From contig NZ_WOWO01000004.1 of the NCBI RefSeq assembly GCF_009831455.1, forward strand, positions 1-64,000: a stretch of DNA of 64,000 nt. Direction: 5' to 3'. Positions 17,086 to 26,587 of this stretch are shown in pieces (positions within the stretch are counted from its first letter, which is position 1; every line of letters begins with the position of its first letter). A model generated the notes under the pieces. It had not been told where the DNA came from and did no database searches. It was given only the letters and a program-made list of their open reading frames with translations. This DNA comes from Salinirussus salinus. GTDB taxonomy: Archaea > Halobacteriota > Halobacteria > Halobacteriales > Haloarculaceae. The position numbers and the translations under genes are program-made.

Positions 17086-17505
17086 TCAGCCGTCGGTCGC
17101 TTCCAGGTCCCCGCGCTCGCGGACGCACTCGTGGACCCGGTCGGGGAGGGGGGTCGGCTCGAAGGTCTCGTCCACGAGCACGAAGCTCACCTCCCCGGAC
17201 GCGGCCCGCTCGCCGTTCTCGCGACGGACCGTGAAGTCGACTGTCAGCGACGTCTCGCCGGCGGTGACCGCCGTCTCCACTGTCGCCGCCTCGCCCGCCC
17301 GCAGCGGCGTCTCGAAGGAGGCCGCGGCGTCGACGGCCGGCAGCGCGTGGCCCTCGCGGCGCAACGCCTCCATGAGGTGGTCCTCGACCGGCGCGAAGTA
17401 GTCGTTCAGCCCGACGACCACGAAGTGGAAAAACCGGGGGAAGTAGATCAGCCCGCCGGCGTCGGTGTCCCCCCAGGTCACCCGGACCGTCGTCTCGTGG
17501 GACAT
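17086..17505 (-). CDS. 4HBT-type acyl-CoA thioesterase
   Basis: This 139-residue hot-dog fold protein has the 4-hydroxybenzoyl-CoA thioesterase signature WGDTDAGGLIYFPRFFHF (residues 11-28), including the catalytic-type Asp. Family members hydrolyse acyl-CoA or aryl-CoA thioesters as small oligomers in the cytosol. The substrate cannot be told from sequence. It converges on the second glnK and is separated from hemL by the nested-hairpin element. Confidence 0.9.
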   Translation of the reverse strand: MSHETTVRVTWGDTDAGGLIYFPRFFHFVVVGLNDYFAPVEDHLMEALRREGHALPAVDAAASFETPLRAGEAATVETAVTAGETSLTVDFTVRRENGERAASGEVSFVLVDETFEPTPLPDRVHECVRERGDLEATDG

Positions 17506-18104
17506 ACGCGGGCTACCCGCTCGCTGGGTGTAACTGTTGGCCCGACGTATGAGTTGTACTTAGTTGGGAGGGCTCAGGAGCGAGAGCTGCGAGCAGCAAG
17601 AAAGCCCCCGGAGGCTCGCCGTCGTCGGCGCTACGCGCCGACTGCCTGAGGGAGATTCGCTCCCTCTCTGGCTACGACTCGCTGCGCTCCTCAGTCGCTT
17701 TCACTCCTTGCGGTGCTTACGTCGTCTCGCTCGGCGAGCCTCCGGCCCCTTTCAGTCCCGCCCGGCTTGGACAGCCGAAGTGGGTGGGACTGAAAGGGGC
17801 GACCTGTTCGACGACGGTCGGAAATCGCAGCGCGATTTCGGAGCACATCAGAAATCGGAGATTTCTGAGGACGGCGGGCGACGTAAGGACCGCAACGAAC
17901 GCAGTGAGTGAGGACCGCAGCGAGCGCGAGGTCGACCGAAGGGAGACCTCGGCCTGCTCGAACGGTGACCACAGGGAACCGTGAGAGCCCCCCGAGTCGA
18001 ACAGGTCGGGGCTTTCTTGCTGGGGTAAATCCCGTCTCTGCTAAACGAAACACCACTGACCTGTGACGCGTCAGCTTCTTTCCCCCCGAGCCGAACCTCA
18101 CAGT
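17506..18104. other. Spacer holding the nested-hairpin element
   Basis: This 599-nt spacer separates the thioesterase and hemL start codons. About 430 nt of it is the nested-hairpin element (17594-18022). The right-hand 80 nt contain GCTAAACGAAAC, a possible hemL promoter. Frames crossing the element are open but Arg/Ser-rich and not credible as haloarchaeal proteins. Confidence 0.7.
17594..18022. repeat. Nested-hairpin element closed by a 15-bp inverted repeat
   Basis: The ends, CAGCAAGAAAGCCCC (17594-17608) and its exact complement (18008-18022), close the structure. Inside, three stems abut with almost no unpaired bases. The first has 13 bp (17608-17620 with 17733-17745), the second 19 bp with one G-T pair (17745-17763 with 17782-17800) and the third 12 bp (17801-17812 with 17996-18007). 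Arms one and three contain further small hairpins, e.g. GTCGGCG/CGCCGAC, GAAATCG/CGATTTC and AGAAATC/GATTTCT. It could be a structured RNA or a mobile palindromic element. I see no target duplication and no RNase P or SRP signature. Confidence 0.75.
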
Positions 18105-19441
18105 ATGAACGACGACCAGTCCCGCTCGCTGTACGGGCGCGCGCTTGACGCCATGCCCGGCGGCGTCAACTCCTCGGTCCGGGCGGTCCGGCCCTACCCC
18201 TTCTTCATCGAACGCGGCGACGGCGGCCACGTCGTCGACGCCGACGGCAACCGCTACATCGACTACGTGATGGGCTATGGCCCCCTGCTGCTGGGCCACG
18301 ACCTCCCCGACCCGGTCACCGCGGCCGTCCAGCAGGCCGCTGCCGAGGGGCCGATGTACGGCGCCCCGACCGAGGTCGAGGTCGAACTCGCGGAGTTTCT
18401 GGCCCGCCACGTCCCCAGCGTGGAGATGACCCGCTTCGTCAACTCGGGGACCGAGGCGACGGTGTCGGCGGTCCGGCTCGCGCGGGGGTACACCGGCCGG
18501 GACAAGGTCGTCATCATGCAGGGCGGCTACCACGGCGCTCAGGAATCGACGCTCGTGGAGGGCGCGGGCAGCGACACTCACCCCTCCAGCCCCGGCATTC
18601 CGGACTCCTTCGCCGAGCACACCCTCACCGTTCCCTTCAACGACGAGGAGGCGGTGTGGGAGGTCTTCGAGGAACACGGCGACGAGGTCGCGGCGGTGAT
18701 GACCGAACCGGTGCTGGGAAATTATGGGATCGTCCACCCCGTCGACGGCTACCTGGAGACGCTCCGGGAGGTGACCGAGGAGCACGGTGCGCTCCTGGTC
18801 TTCGACGAGGTGATCACCGGCTTCCGCGTGGGGGGATTGCAGTGCGCCCAGGGGAAGTTCGGCGTCACGCCCGACGTGACGACCTTCGGGAAGATCGTCG
18901 GTGGCGGCTTCCCGGTCGGCGCCATCGGCGGGAAGACGGAGATCATCGAGCACTTCACCCCGTCAGGGGAGGTGTTCCAGTCGGGCACCTTCTCGGGGCA
19001 CCCGGTGACGATGGCCGCCGGCCTCGAAACCCTCAGATACGCCGCCGAACACGACGTCTACGACCACGTCAACAGCCTCGCCGCCGAGTTACGGGAGGGG
19101 CTGACCGACATCTGTGCCGACCAGGCCCCCGCGTACACTGTCGTCGGGACGGACTCGATGTTCAAGACCGTGTTCACCCGGGACGCCCCCGACGACCTCG
19201 GGAACCAGTGCGGCTCCGGCTGTCGCCAGCGGGAGTCCTGCCCCCGGTACGACATCTGCCCGAAGACCGGCGGGGACATCAAGCGCGCGGATACCGAGCG
19301 CTGGGAGCGACTCCACTGGCCCGCGATGCGCGAGCGGGGCGTGTTCCTGACCGCCAACCAGTTCGAGTCCCAGTTCGTCTGTGACGCTCACACCGAGGCG
19401 GACATCGAGGAGACGCTGGAAGCCTACAAGGAGGTTCTGTA

Positions 19442-19442
<1 letters not shown>
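18105..19442 (+). CDS. hemL: Glutamate-1-semialdehyde 2,1-aminomutase
   Basis: HemL converts glutamate 1-semialdehyde to 5-aminolevulinate, the substrate of HemB, by the C5 route. The 445-residue protein has the PLP lysine at K263 ([13 protein letters not shown]) and the N-terminal [11 protein letters not shown] signature. Residues about 365-395 form an insertion with cysteines at 369, 373, 379 and 385 (CX3CX5CX5C), not found in bacterial HemL as far as I know. The ATG at 18105 fits the family N-terminus. The stop overlaps the next gene's GTG by one base. Confidence 0.96.
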
Positions 19443-20275
<833 letters not shown>

Positions 20276-20343
20276 CCGCCTGAACCCGTCTGAGTGCCGG
20301 CACGTTTCCGCAGCGTTTTGAGCCCGCCCGCCGAAGCCCGGGT

Positions 20344-20541
20344 ATGACCGACGACCCGCAGGTCCCCGTCGTCTGCCCGGAGTGTGGGACCGAGACGGAC
20401 GTTGCCCTCTCGGCGCTGGCGGAGACGCTGGAGCGACACAACGAGAACCGCCACGGCGGCGAGGAGTGCGCGCAGGTCGACCCCGACCTCGCCGCGGAGC
20501 TGCAGGACCTGGTGGCCGAGGACATGGGGCTGCTGGACTGA
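20344..20541 (+). CDS. Small zinc-finger protein
   Basis: This 65-residue acidic protein has one CPECGT knuckle (residues 11-16) followed by ETLERHNENRHGGEEC, so two Cys and two His could hold one zinc ion. Such tiny zinc proteins are common in haloarchaea and mostly uncharacterised. It lies 68 nt after the propeller gene and 75 nt before prs, on the same strand, possibly in one transcript. The ATG at 20344 is the only suitable start. Confidence 0.8.
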   Translation: MTDDPQVPVVCPECGTETDVALSALAETLERHNENRHGGEECAQVDPDLAAELQDLVAEDMGLLD

Positions 20542-20616
20542 CAGGAGGCGACCGCGGCCAGCCGGGCGCCCGCCGGATCCGAAAGGCCCGTTAGGCAGGG
20601 TAGCGACTCCCCGGTA

Positions 20617-21459
20617 ATGATACTCAGCGGCTCGCGCTCGCAGTCCCTGGCGGCCGCGCTCGCCGCCGAAACGGGCCACGAGCTCGCCGGCGCCTCCCGC
20701 GACCGCTTTCCCGACGGCGAACAGCTCGTCGAGCTCGACCCGCCGGAGCTCGACGAGGCGGTCGTCGTCGCCTCGACGGTCTCGGACGCCGCCCACGTCG
20801 AACTCCTCCAGCTCCAGGACGCCGCCCGCGAGGCCGGCGCGAGCCGGGTGACGACCGTCCTCCCCTACATGGGCTACGCCCGCCAGGACGAGGCCTTCGA
20901 GCCCGGCCAGCCCGTCTCCGCCCGGGCGGTCGCGCGGGCCCTCTCCACGGGGACCGACCGCGTCTTCGTCGTCGAACCCCACGAGCCGGGCGTCTGCGAG
21001 CACTTCGAGGTGCCCGCGGAGCTGGTCGCGCCCGCGGGGCTGCTCGCCGAGCCGCTCGGTGACCTGACCGAGCCGCTCTTTCTGGCCCCCGACGCCGGCG
21101 CGGCCGACCTCGCGGAGACGGTGCGAGACGCCTACGGCCGCGGGGCGGTCGACCACTGCGAGAAGACCCGCCACTCCGGCAGCGAGGTGACCGTCGAGCC
21201 CGCCGGAACGGGCGTCGGCGGCCGCGACGTCGTCCTGGTCGATGACATCGTCGCCACCGGGTCGACGATGAGCCAGGCGATCGCCGGAATGGCCGGCGAC
21301 GCCGCGAGCGTGACCGTCGCCTGCGTCCACGCCCTGTTCGCCCGCGACGCCTACACGAAACTCCGGCGGGCCGGCGTCGACGCCGTCTACGCGACCGACA
21401 CCGTCGAGCGCCCGGTGAGCGAAGTGAGTGTCGCCCCCGCGGTCGCCGACCGGCTGTGA
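20617..21459 (+). CDS. prs: Ribose-phosphate pyrophosphokinase
   Basis: Prs makes PRPP from ribose 5-phosphate and ATP for nucleotide, histidine and tryptophan synthesis. The 280-residue protein is of the short archaeal class. It has the N-terminal FPDGEQLVEL region, YMGYARQDEAFEPGQPVSA (flexible loop) and the PRPP-binding VLVDDIVATGSTM near residue 210. Its stop overlaps the GTG of an MFS gene by 4 nt. upp, a PRPP consumer, follows 1.3 kb downstream. Confidence 0.95.
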   Translation: MILSGSRSQSLAAALAAETGHELAGASRDRFPDGEQLVELDPPELDEAVVVASTVSDAAHVELLQLQDAAREAGASRVTTVLPYMGYARQDEAFEPGQPVSARAVARALSTGTDRVFVVEPHEPGVCEHFEVPAELVAPAGLLAEPLGDLTEPLFLAPDAGAADLAETVRDAYGRGAVDHCEKTRHSGSEVTVEPAGTGVGGRDVVLVDDIVATGSTMSQAIAGMAGDAASVTVACVHALFARDAYTKLRRAGVDAVYATDTVERPVSEVSVAPAVADRL

Positions 21460-22697
21460 CGTCGGGCCCCGACGCTGCCGGCGGGTCGGCCGTCGACGCA
21501 ACTGCTGGAAGCGGCGCCGAGACCACGAGCGACGCCACCGTGGCCGCCGATTCGGGCTACCGGTGGCGGATGCTCGCCGTCGTCTCGCTTGGCTGGGCAG
21601 CCCTCCAGTGGGGCCGCTTTCTGCTCCCGCCGCTTCTGCCCCGCATCCAGGCCTCGCTGTCTCTGTCCTCGGCAGCCGTGGGGCTGGCGCTCGCCGCCTT
21701 CACGCTGGTCTACGCCCTCGTCCAGTACCCCAGCGGAACCTACTCCGACTCGCTGTCGCGGGCGACGCTTCTGGTCCCCGGATTCCTGGTCATCCTCGCT
21801 GGCTTTGCCTTCGTGGGCATCGCCGTCCACCCGGCGCTGTTTCTCGTCGGCATCCTGCTGGTCGGGGTCGGGAAGGGTCTCTTTGCCAGCCCCTCGCGGG
21901 CGCTGCTCTCGGACCTCTTTGCCGACCGGCCGGGCCGGGCGCTGGGGATCTACTCCGCGGGGACCGACATCGGCGGGCTGCTGGCCTCCGGGCTCGCCAT
22001 CCTGGTCATCGGGACGACCTGGCGGGCCGCCTTCGTCCCGGTACTCGTCTGCCTGGGGCTGATGGGGGCGCTGTTCGTCGTCTGGAACCGCGAATCCTAC
22101 ATCCTCCGCCGGGAGCGGCTGGCGGTCGGCGACACCGTCCGCCGCGTGGTCGCCACCCGCGACCAGCGCGAGCGCCTGGCCGCCTACGCCCTGTTCTTTT
22201 TCGCTATCGGCGGGCTGATCAATTTCTTCCCGACCCTGCTCGTGGTGAACGGGTTCTCGGAGACGCTGGCCAGCGGCGTCTACGCGCTGGTGTTCGTCGT
22301 CGGGATGGTCACCAAACCCGTCGGTGGCGCGGTCTCGGACCGGTACCCCCGCCTGCTGGTGAGCATCGGCGCGCTCCTCTTTTCGGTCGCCGGGCTCGCC
22401 GTGGTTCTCCTGACCGGCTCGCTCGCCGCCGTCGCGGCCGGCACGGTCGTGATGGCGGTCGGCTACAAGACCCAGTTCCCCATCGTCGACAGCGTGGTGA
22501 TGGACGCCGCCCCCGACGGCTCGGTCGGCGGGGACCTGGGGGCCGCCCGGGGACTCTTCCTGACGACCAACGCCGCCGGTCCGGGTGTGGTCGGCGTCCT
22601 CGCGCAGTTCTACAGCTACACCGTCGCCTTCTGGGTGCTCGCGGCGACCATCGCCCTCGCCGGCCTCATCCTCGTTCGCCAGTACCTGCGGGCGTGA
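21456..22697 (+). CDS. MFS transporter
   Basis: This 413-residue protein has about twelve hydrophobic helices after an Ala/Thr-rich N-terminal tail of 30 residues. A DSLSRATLLVPGF segment follows helix 2, where MFS proteins carry motif A, and DIGGLLASGL follows in helix 5. The substrate is not evident. The GTG start overlaps prs by 4 nt, and the gene lies between prs and upp, so a nucleobase or nucleoside substrate is a reasonable but unproven guess. Confidence 0.85.
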   Translation: MTSGPDAAGGSAVDATAGSGAETTSDATVAADSGYRWRMLAVVSLGWAALQWGRFLLPPLLPRIQASLSLSSAAVGLALAAFTLVYALVQYPSGTYSDSLSRATLLVPGFLVILAGFAFVGIAVHPALFLVGILLVGVGKGLFASPSRALLSDLFADRPGRALGIYSAGTDIGGLLASGLAILVIGTTWRAAFVPVLVCLGLMGALFVVWNRESYILRRERLAVGDTVRRVVATRDQRERLAAYALFFFAIGGLINFFPTLLVVNGFSETLASGVYALVFVVGMVTKPVGGAVSDRYPRLLVSIGALLFSVAGLAVVLLTGSLAAVAAGTVVMAVGYKTQFPIVDSVVMDAAPDGSVGGDLGAARGLFLTTNAAGPGVVGVLAQFYSYTVAFWVLAATIALAGLILVRQYLRA

Positions 22698-22776
22698 ACC
22701 GTCGATGGACGCGCCGAACCGTCGCACCCTCTCGGCCGACCACACCAGCTAAGCCGGCCCCGTCCCAGCAGCCGGT

Positions 22777-23436
22777 ATGGACGAGGAGGACGTCACCGTC
22801 GTCGCGAACCCCCTGGCACAGGACTGTCTGACCGACCTGCGCAGCGTCGAGACCGACGACGCCGCCTTCCGGGGCCGGCTGAACGACCTGGGGCGGGTCT
22901 GCGGGGTCGCGCTCGCGGACCGCCTGCCCGCCGAGACCGTCGACGTGACCACGCCGCTGGCGGAGACGACCGGCACGCGCGTCCGCTCGGAGGACGTCGC
23001 GCTCGTGAGCGTCCTCCGGGCCGCGACCCCCTTCGTGGCTGGCCTCGTCGAGAGCCTCCCGCGGGCCAGACAGGGCGTGCTCTCGGCGAGCCGCGACGAG
23101 AGCCGACGGCTCGAGGACGGGAGTTTCCCCGTCGAAGTGGAGTACGTCAAACTGCCCGACGTCGACGGCGATACCGTCGTTGTCGCGGACCCGATGCTCG
23201 CCACGGGGAGCACGATGGTCGCCGCCCTGGAGGCGGTCGACGAGGCCGGCGACCCCGACGAGGTGCTCGCGCTCTCGGCGGTCAGTGCCCCCGCGGGAAT
23301 CGAGCGGGTCCGGGAGGCGTTCCCGGAGGTGGAGGTCGCGACCGTGGCCGTCGACGACCGCCTCGACGAGAACGGCTACATCGTCCCCGGGCTGGGCGAC
23401 GCCGGCGACCGCGCCTTCGGCACCGAGGGGGAGTGA
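22777..23436 (+). CDS. upp: Uracil phosphoribosyltransferase
   Basis: This 219-residue protein salvages uracil to UMP with PRPP. It has the PRPP loop VVVADPMLATGSTM (about residues 133-146) and the uracil-binding C-terminal ENGYIVPGLGDAGDRAFGT. The length and both signatures are standard. It is on the same strand as prs, which makes its cosubstrate. A compact GGTCCC/GGGACC inverted repeat 49 nt after the stop (23485-23497) may help termination. Confidence 0.95.
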   Translation: MDEEDVTVVANPLAQDCLTDLRSVETDDAAFRGRLNDLGRVCGVALADRLPAETVDVTTPLAETTGTRVRSEDVALVSVLRAATPFVAGLVESLPRARQGVLSASRDESRRLEDGSFPVEVEYVKLPDVDGDTVVVADPMLATGSTMVAALEAVDEAGDPDEVLALSAVSAPAGIERVREAFPEVEVATVAVDDRLDENGYIVPGLGDAGDRAFGTEGE

Positions 23437-23657
23437 GCTGCCCCGGCAGTCCGCAACAGCCGAGCGAGCGGAGGCTTTCCTGCTGGTCCCAGGGACCCGT
23501 CCACAAACGCCCTTACCTGAACACAGCCGCCGGAGTACCCCGTGGATCTAACCCCCTGTCTTCCGGTGGAAAACCGCACGACTCCGGTGTCGCAGGCGCT
23601 TGGGCCACTACTTTCGCTCCGGTGGGGGGTCGTGACTTGGACAGAGCCGTCCGCCAG
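23437..23657. other. Convergent spacer after upp
   Basis: This 221-nt spacer lies between convergent genes. It holds the small inverted repeat GGTCCCAGGGACC at 23485-23497 and a TTCCGGTGGAAAA sequence near 23560 that is weakly like an origin recognition box core. I find no tRNA or gene in it. Confidence 0.5.
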
Positions 23658-24260
23658 TCACTCGCGGTCGATCTCGGCGCGGCCGCTGGTGGCGCTTCGC
23701 AGCCGGTCCCGGAGGTCCGCGGCCGACGCCTCGGGCGCCCGCACGTCGAACCGGACCCGCTCCTCGTAGTCGGCCTCGAAGTCGGCGTCGGCACCCTCGA
23801 GGAGTCCCCGGACGCTGCCGGAGTCGTCGTAGTCGACGGTGACGGCGAAGGACTCGCGGGGGCGACGCTCGGTCGTCCCGGCGTCGGCGACGGCCTCCTT
23901 GACGGCGCGGCCGTAGGCCCGGGCAAGCCCGCCGACGCCCAGCTCCGTCCCGCCGAAGTAGCGGGTGACGACCGTGGCGACGTTCTCCAGCTCCTCGCCC
24001 TGGAGGACGTTCAGGGCGGGCTTGCCGGCGCTGCCGGTGGGTTCGCCGGCGTCGCTCTCGTACTCCCGCAGCGGGGCGGCCCGCACCCGGTAGGCGGGAA
24101 CGTTGTGGGTCGCGTCGGCGTACTCCTCGCGGACCGCCTCGACGAAGTCCTCCGCCGCCTCGACGCTCTCGACGGGCGCGACGTGGCCGAGGAACTCGGA
24201 GCCCCGTATCTCGAAGGCCGCCCGTCCGCGGCCGGCGACGGTCCGGTAGCGCTCGGTCAC
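23658..24260 (-). CDS. IMPACT/YigZ-family protein
   Basis: This 200-residue protein belongs to the UPF0029/IMPACT family. The N-terminal domain carries SEFLGHVAPV and THNVPAYRV, then the typical DAGEPTGSAGKPALNVLQ and VVTRYFGGTELGVGGLARAYG. A C-terminal DUF1949-like domain follows (about residues 130-195). Bacterial and eukaryotic members are linked to translation control, but the archaeal role is unknown. I chose the GTG at 24260 because the protein then starts VTERYRTV, the usual family N-terminus, and stays clear of the upstream peptidase gene. Confidence 0.87.
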   Translation of the reverse strand: MTERYRTVAGRGRAAFEIRGSEFLGHVAPVESVEAAEDFVEAVREEYADATHNVPAYRVRAAPLREYESDAGEPTGSAGKPALNVLQGEELENVATVVTRYFGGTELGVGGLARAYGRAVKEAVADAGTTERRPRESFAVTVDYDDSGSVRGLLEGADADFEADYEERVRFDVRAPEASAADLRDRLRSATSGRAEIDRE

Positions 24261-24312
24261 ACCCGCCGTTGCGGGGCCGGCGGGGTTGTGGGTTTCGCCC
24301 GCCGGCCCGTCG

Positions 24313-26457
24313 TCAGTCGGTGGCTCCCTCTTCTCCGTCTCCGGTTCCGGCGCCGTCGCCGTCCCCGCCGTCCTCTTCGCCGGCCGACAGCCCCGCCTCG
24401 TCCTCGCGGTCGAGTGCACGTGGAGTGTCGTGGTACTCGGAGTAGCCGTCGAACCACCGGGCGATGCGCTCGACCCGGTCGACGATGTGGTTCGGCTGGC
24501 CGGACCGGGAGAGTTCGTGGCCCTCGTCCGGATAGCGGACGAGGCGGGTGTCGATGCCGTGCTTGCGGAGGGCCCGATAGAAGAGTTCGGCCGTGGAGGC
24601 CGGCGTCCGGTAGTCGTCCTCGCTGTGGAGCACGAGCGTCGGGGTCTCGACGGCGTCGGCGCTGCTGACCGGCGACTGCTCCCAGAGGAAGTCGGCGTCC
24701 TCCCAGGGGACGGCGTCGAAGTCGCCCTCGACGAGCTTGTAGGCCATGTCCGTCGAGCCGTAGAAGCCGGTGAGGTCGTAGACCCCGCGCTGGGAGACCG
24801 CGGCGGTGAAGCGGTCGGTGTGCCCGACCAGCCAGGCGGTCATGAAGCCGCCGAAGCTCCCACCGGTGAGAAAGACCTGGTCGCCGTCGACGTACGCGCG
24901 GTCGGTCACCTCGTCGACGCCCGCGAGCACGTCCGCGGCCGTCACGGCCCCCCAGTCGCGCTCGATGGCCTCGGCGAAGTCCTGGCCGTAGCCCGTCGAC
25001 CCCCGGGGGTTCGACCAGAAGACGACGTAGCCCCGGGCCGCGAGCGTCTGGAACTCGTGCCACATCGTCCCGCTCGTGGTCCACATGGCGTGGGGACCGC
25101 CGTGGACCTCCACCGCCAGCGGGTAGGTCTCGTCGGGGTCGAAATCGGGCGGCGTGAGCACCCAGCCCTGGACCTCGTGGCTGCTCTCGCCCCAATCCGC
25201 CGCGTCGACGCTGACCGAGACCTCCTCCGGCCGGGAGACCGCCCGGTCGTCCAGCAGGTCGGCGTTTGCCCGGGTGAGCCGGCGTTCCTCCGTCCCGCCG
25301 GGCGTGGTCACGTACAGGTCCCCGGGGTGGTCCCACTCGCTGCGGACGACCGCGAGCAGGTCCTCGCCGACGTGGAGGCCGTCGACGCTGGCCCACGCTT
25401 CGCGGACGACCCGCTCGGCGTCGCTCCCGTCGCCGTCCCAGGGAGCCGCCCACACCGCCCCCGCGCCCTCGTCGGGCGTCACCAGGTACAGCGACTCGTC
25501 GTCGGGCCCCCACTGGACCGAGTGGTCGAAACTCAGCGTCCGGTCGAGGGCGGCCATCGGGGTGTGGACCTCCCCTGCCTCGACCTCGTAGACCCGGGCC
25601 TCCACGGGACGCATCGAGGCACGGTCGTCCTCGACGTAGGTGTAGGCGACGCGGCCGTCACCCGTCGCCGCGAGCGTCGTCGCCCACGCCGTCGTGGTGT
25701 GGAGTGCCTCGCGCTCCCCGGACGCCGTGTCGTAGGCGACGATGGTGTGCTCGTTCGAGTCGTCGGGGTCGGGCTCGCCGTCCCGGACCGTGTAGTAGAG
25801 GGTGTCGGCGTCGCCGAACTCGGGGGTGGCGTGGTCGCGGTCGGCGTCGGTGACCCGCTCGATTTCGTCGCCCTCGCCGCCGGTCGGCCCCGGCGCGTCC
25901 TCGGGCGCACCGCCGAGGTGGGCGAGGTAGACCTGCCCGCGGCGGCCGTCGAAGTACTCCTCCATCGACCGGTAGACCGTCCGGTCGATCACCCGCGGGT
26001 CCGGGGGCTCGGGCTCGTAGTCGTCGGGGACCGACAGGTCCCGGTCGGCCTCGCGGTCGTCGGCGGTGACCCGCTGGACGAACGCCACCCGGTCGCCCGC
26101 CGGCCCCCACGCGATGCCCTCGACGCCGCCGACGACGTCGGTGACCTGGCGGGCCTCGCCGCCGTCGGTCGGCACGACCCACAGCTGCGGGCGGTCGTCG
26201 TCGGCCCCGCGGGTGGAGACGAAGGCCAGCCGGTCGCCGCCCGGGCTGAACCGGGGCTGGCTGTCGACCCCCTCCGCGAGGGTGAAGCGGCGGGGCTGGC
26301 CGCCGCCGGTCGGGGCCAGGTGGACCGTCGCCTCGTAGCTGTCCCCCTCCTCGCTCGGCTCCGCGCGGACGAACGCGACGCGCTCGCCACCCGGCGCGAC
26401 GCGGGGCTCGGTGACCCCCGCGAGGTCGTGAAAGTCCGTGGCCTCGATCCGTTCCAT
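24313..26457 (-). CDS. S9-family serine peptidase (acylaminoacyl-peptidase type)
   Basis: This 714-residue enzyme has an N-terminal beta-propeller gate with repeated RVAFV- and LWVVP-like blades (about residues 10-400) and a C-terminal alpha/beta-hydrolase domain. The nucleophile is S534 in GGSFGGFM. Asp (HSEDDYRTP) and His (DEGHELSRSGQ) complete the triad. Family members cleave short peptides in the cytosol. The ATG at 26457 gives a normal N-terminus (MERIEATDFHDLAGV). It is divergent from the MATE gene and is followed after 52 nt by the IMPACT-family gene. Confidence 0.92.
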   Translation of the reverse strand: MERIEATDFHDLAGVTEPRVAPGGERVAFVRAEPSEEGDSYEATVHLAPTGGGQPRRFTLAEGVDSQPRFSPGGDRLAFVSTRGADDDRPQLWVVPTDGGEARQVTDVVGGVEGIAWGPAGDRVAFVQRVTADDREADRDLSVPDDYEPEPPDPRVIDRTVYRSMEEYFDGRRGQVYLAHLGGAPEDAPGPTGGEGDEIERVTDADRDHATPEFGDADTLYYTVRDGEPDPDDSNEHTIVAYDTASGEREALHTTTAWATTLAATGDGRVAYTYVEDDRASMRPVEARVYEVEAGEVHTPMAALDRTLSFDHSVQWGPDDESLYLVTPDEGAGAVWAAPWDGDGSDAERVVREAWASVDGLHVGEDLLAVVRSEWDHPGDLYVTTPGGTEERRLTRANADLLDDRAVSRPEEVSVSVDAADWGESSHEVQGWVLTPPDFDPDETYPLAVEVHGGPHAMWTTSGTMWHEFQTLAARGYVVFWSNPRGSTGYGQDFAEAIERDWGAVTAADVLAGVDEVTDRAYVDGDQVFLTGGSFGGFMTAWLVGHTDRFTAAVSQRGVYDLTGFYGSTDMAYKLVEGDFDAVPWEDADFLWEQSPVSSADAVETPTLVLHSEDDYRTPASTAELFYRALRKHGIDTRLVRYPDEGHELSRSGQPNHIVDRVERIARWFDGYSEYHDTPRALDREDEAGLSAGEEDGGDGDGAGTGDGEEGATD

Positions 26458-26587
26458 GGACGCCGCTGGGGACGGACCCGGCAAAGGCGTTCGGGACCCG
26501 GCGGGCGAGGTGTCCACGGCGGGCGCGTACCCGCCCGCAGACAGGGAACAAAACATAGGAGTGACCGGCGGCCAACGTGCCGGAGGG

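Noticed and set aside
17564-17911. Open frame of 115 codons across the nested-hairpin element
   Set aside because: Its Arg/Ser/Leu-rich product is unlike the acidic proteins around it and merely follows the repeat arms.
17594-18022. RNase P or SRP RNA as an identity for the hairpin element
   Set aside because: I could not find the conserved RNase P core sequences or an SRP Alu/S-domain signature.
23555-23575. TTCCGGTGGAAAA, weakly like an origin recognition box
   Set aside because: It is a single weak match with no second copy and no initiator gene nearby.
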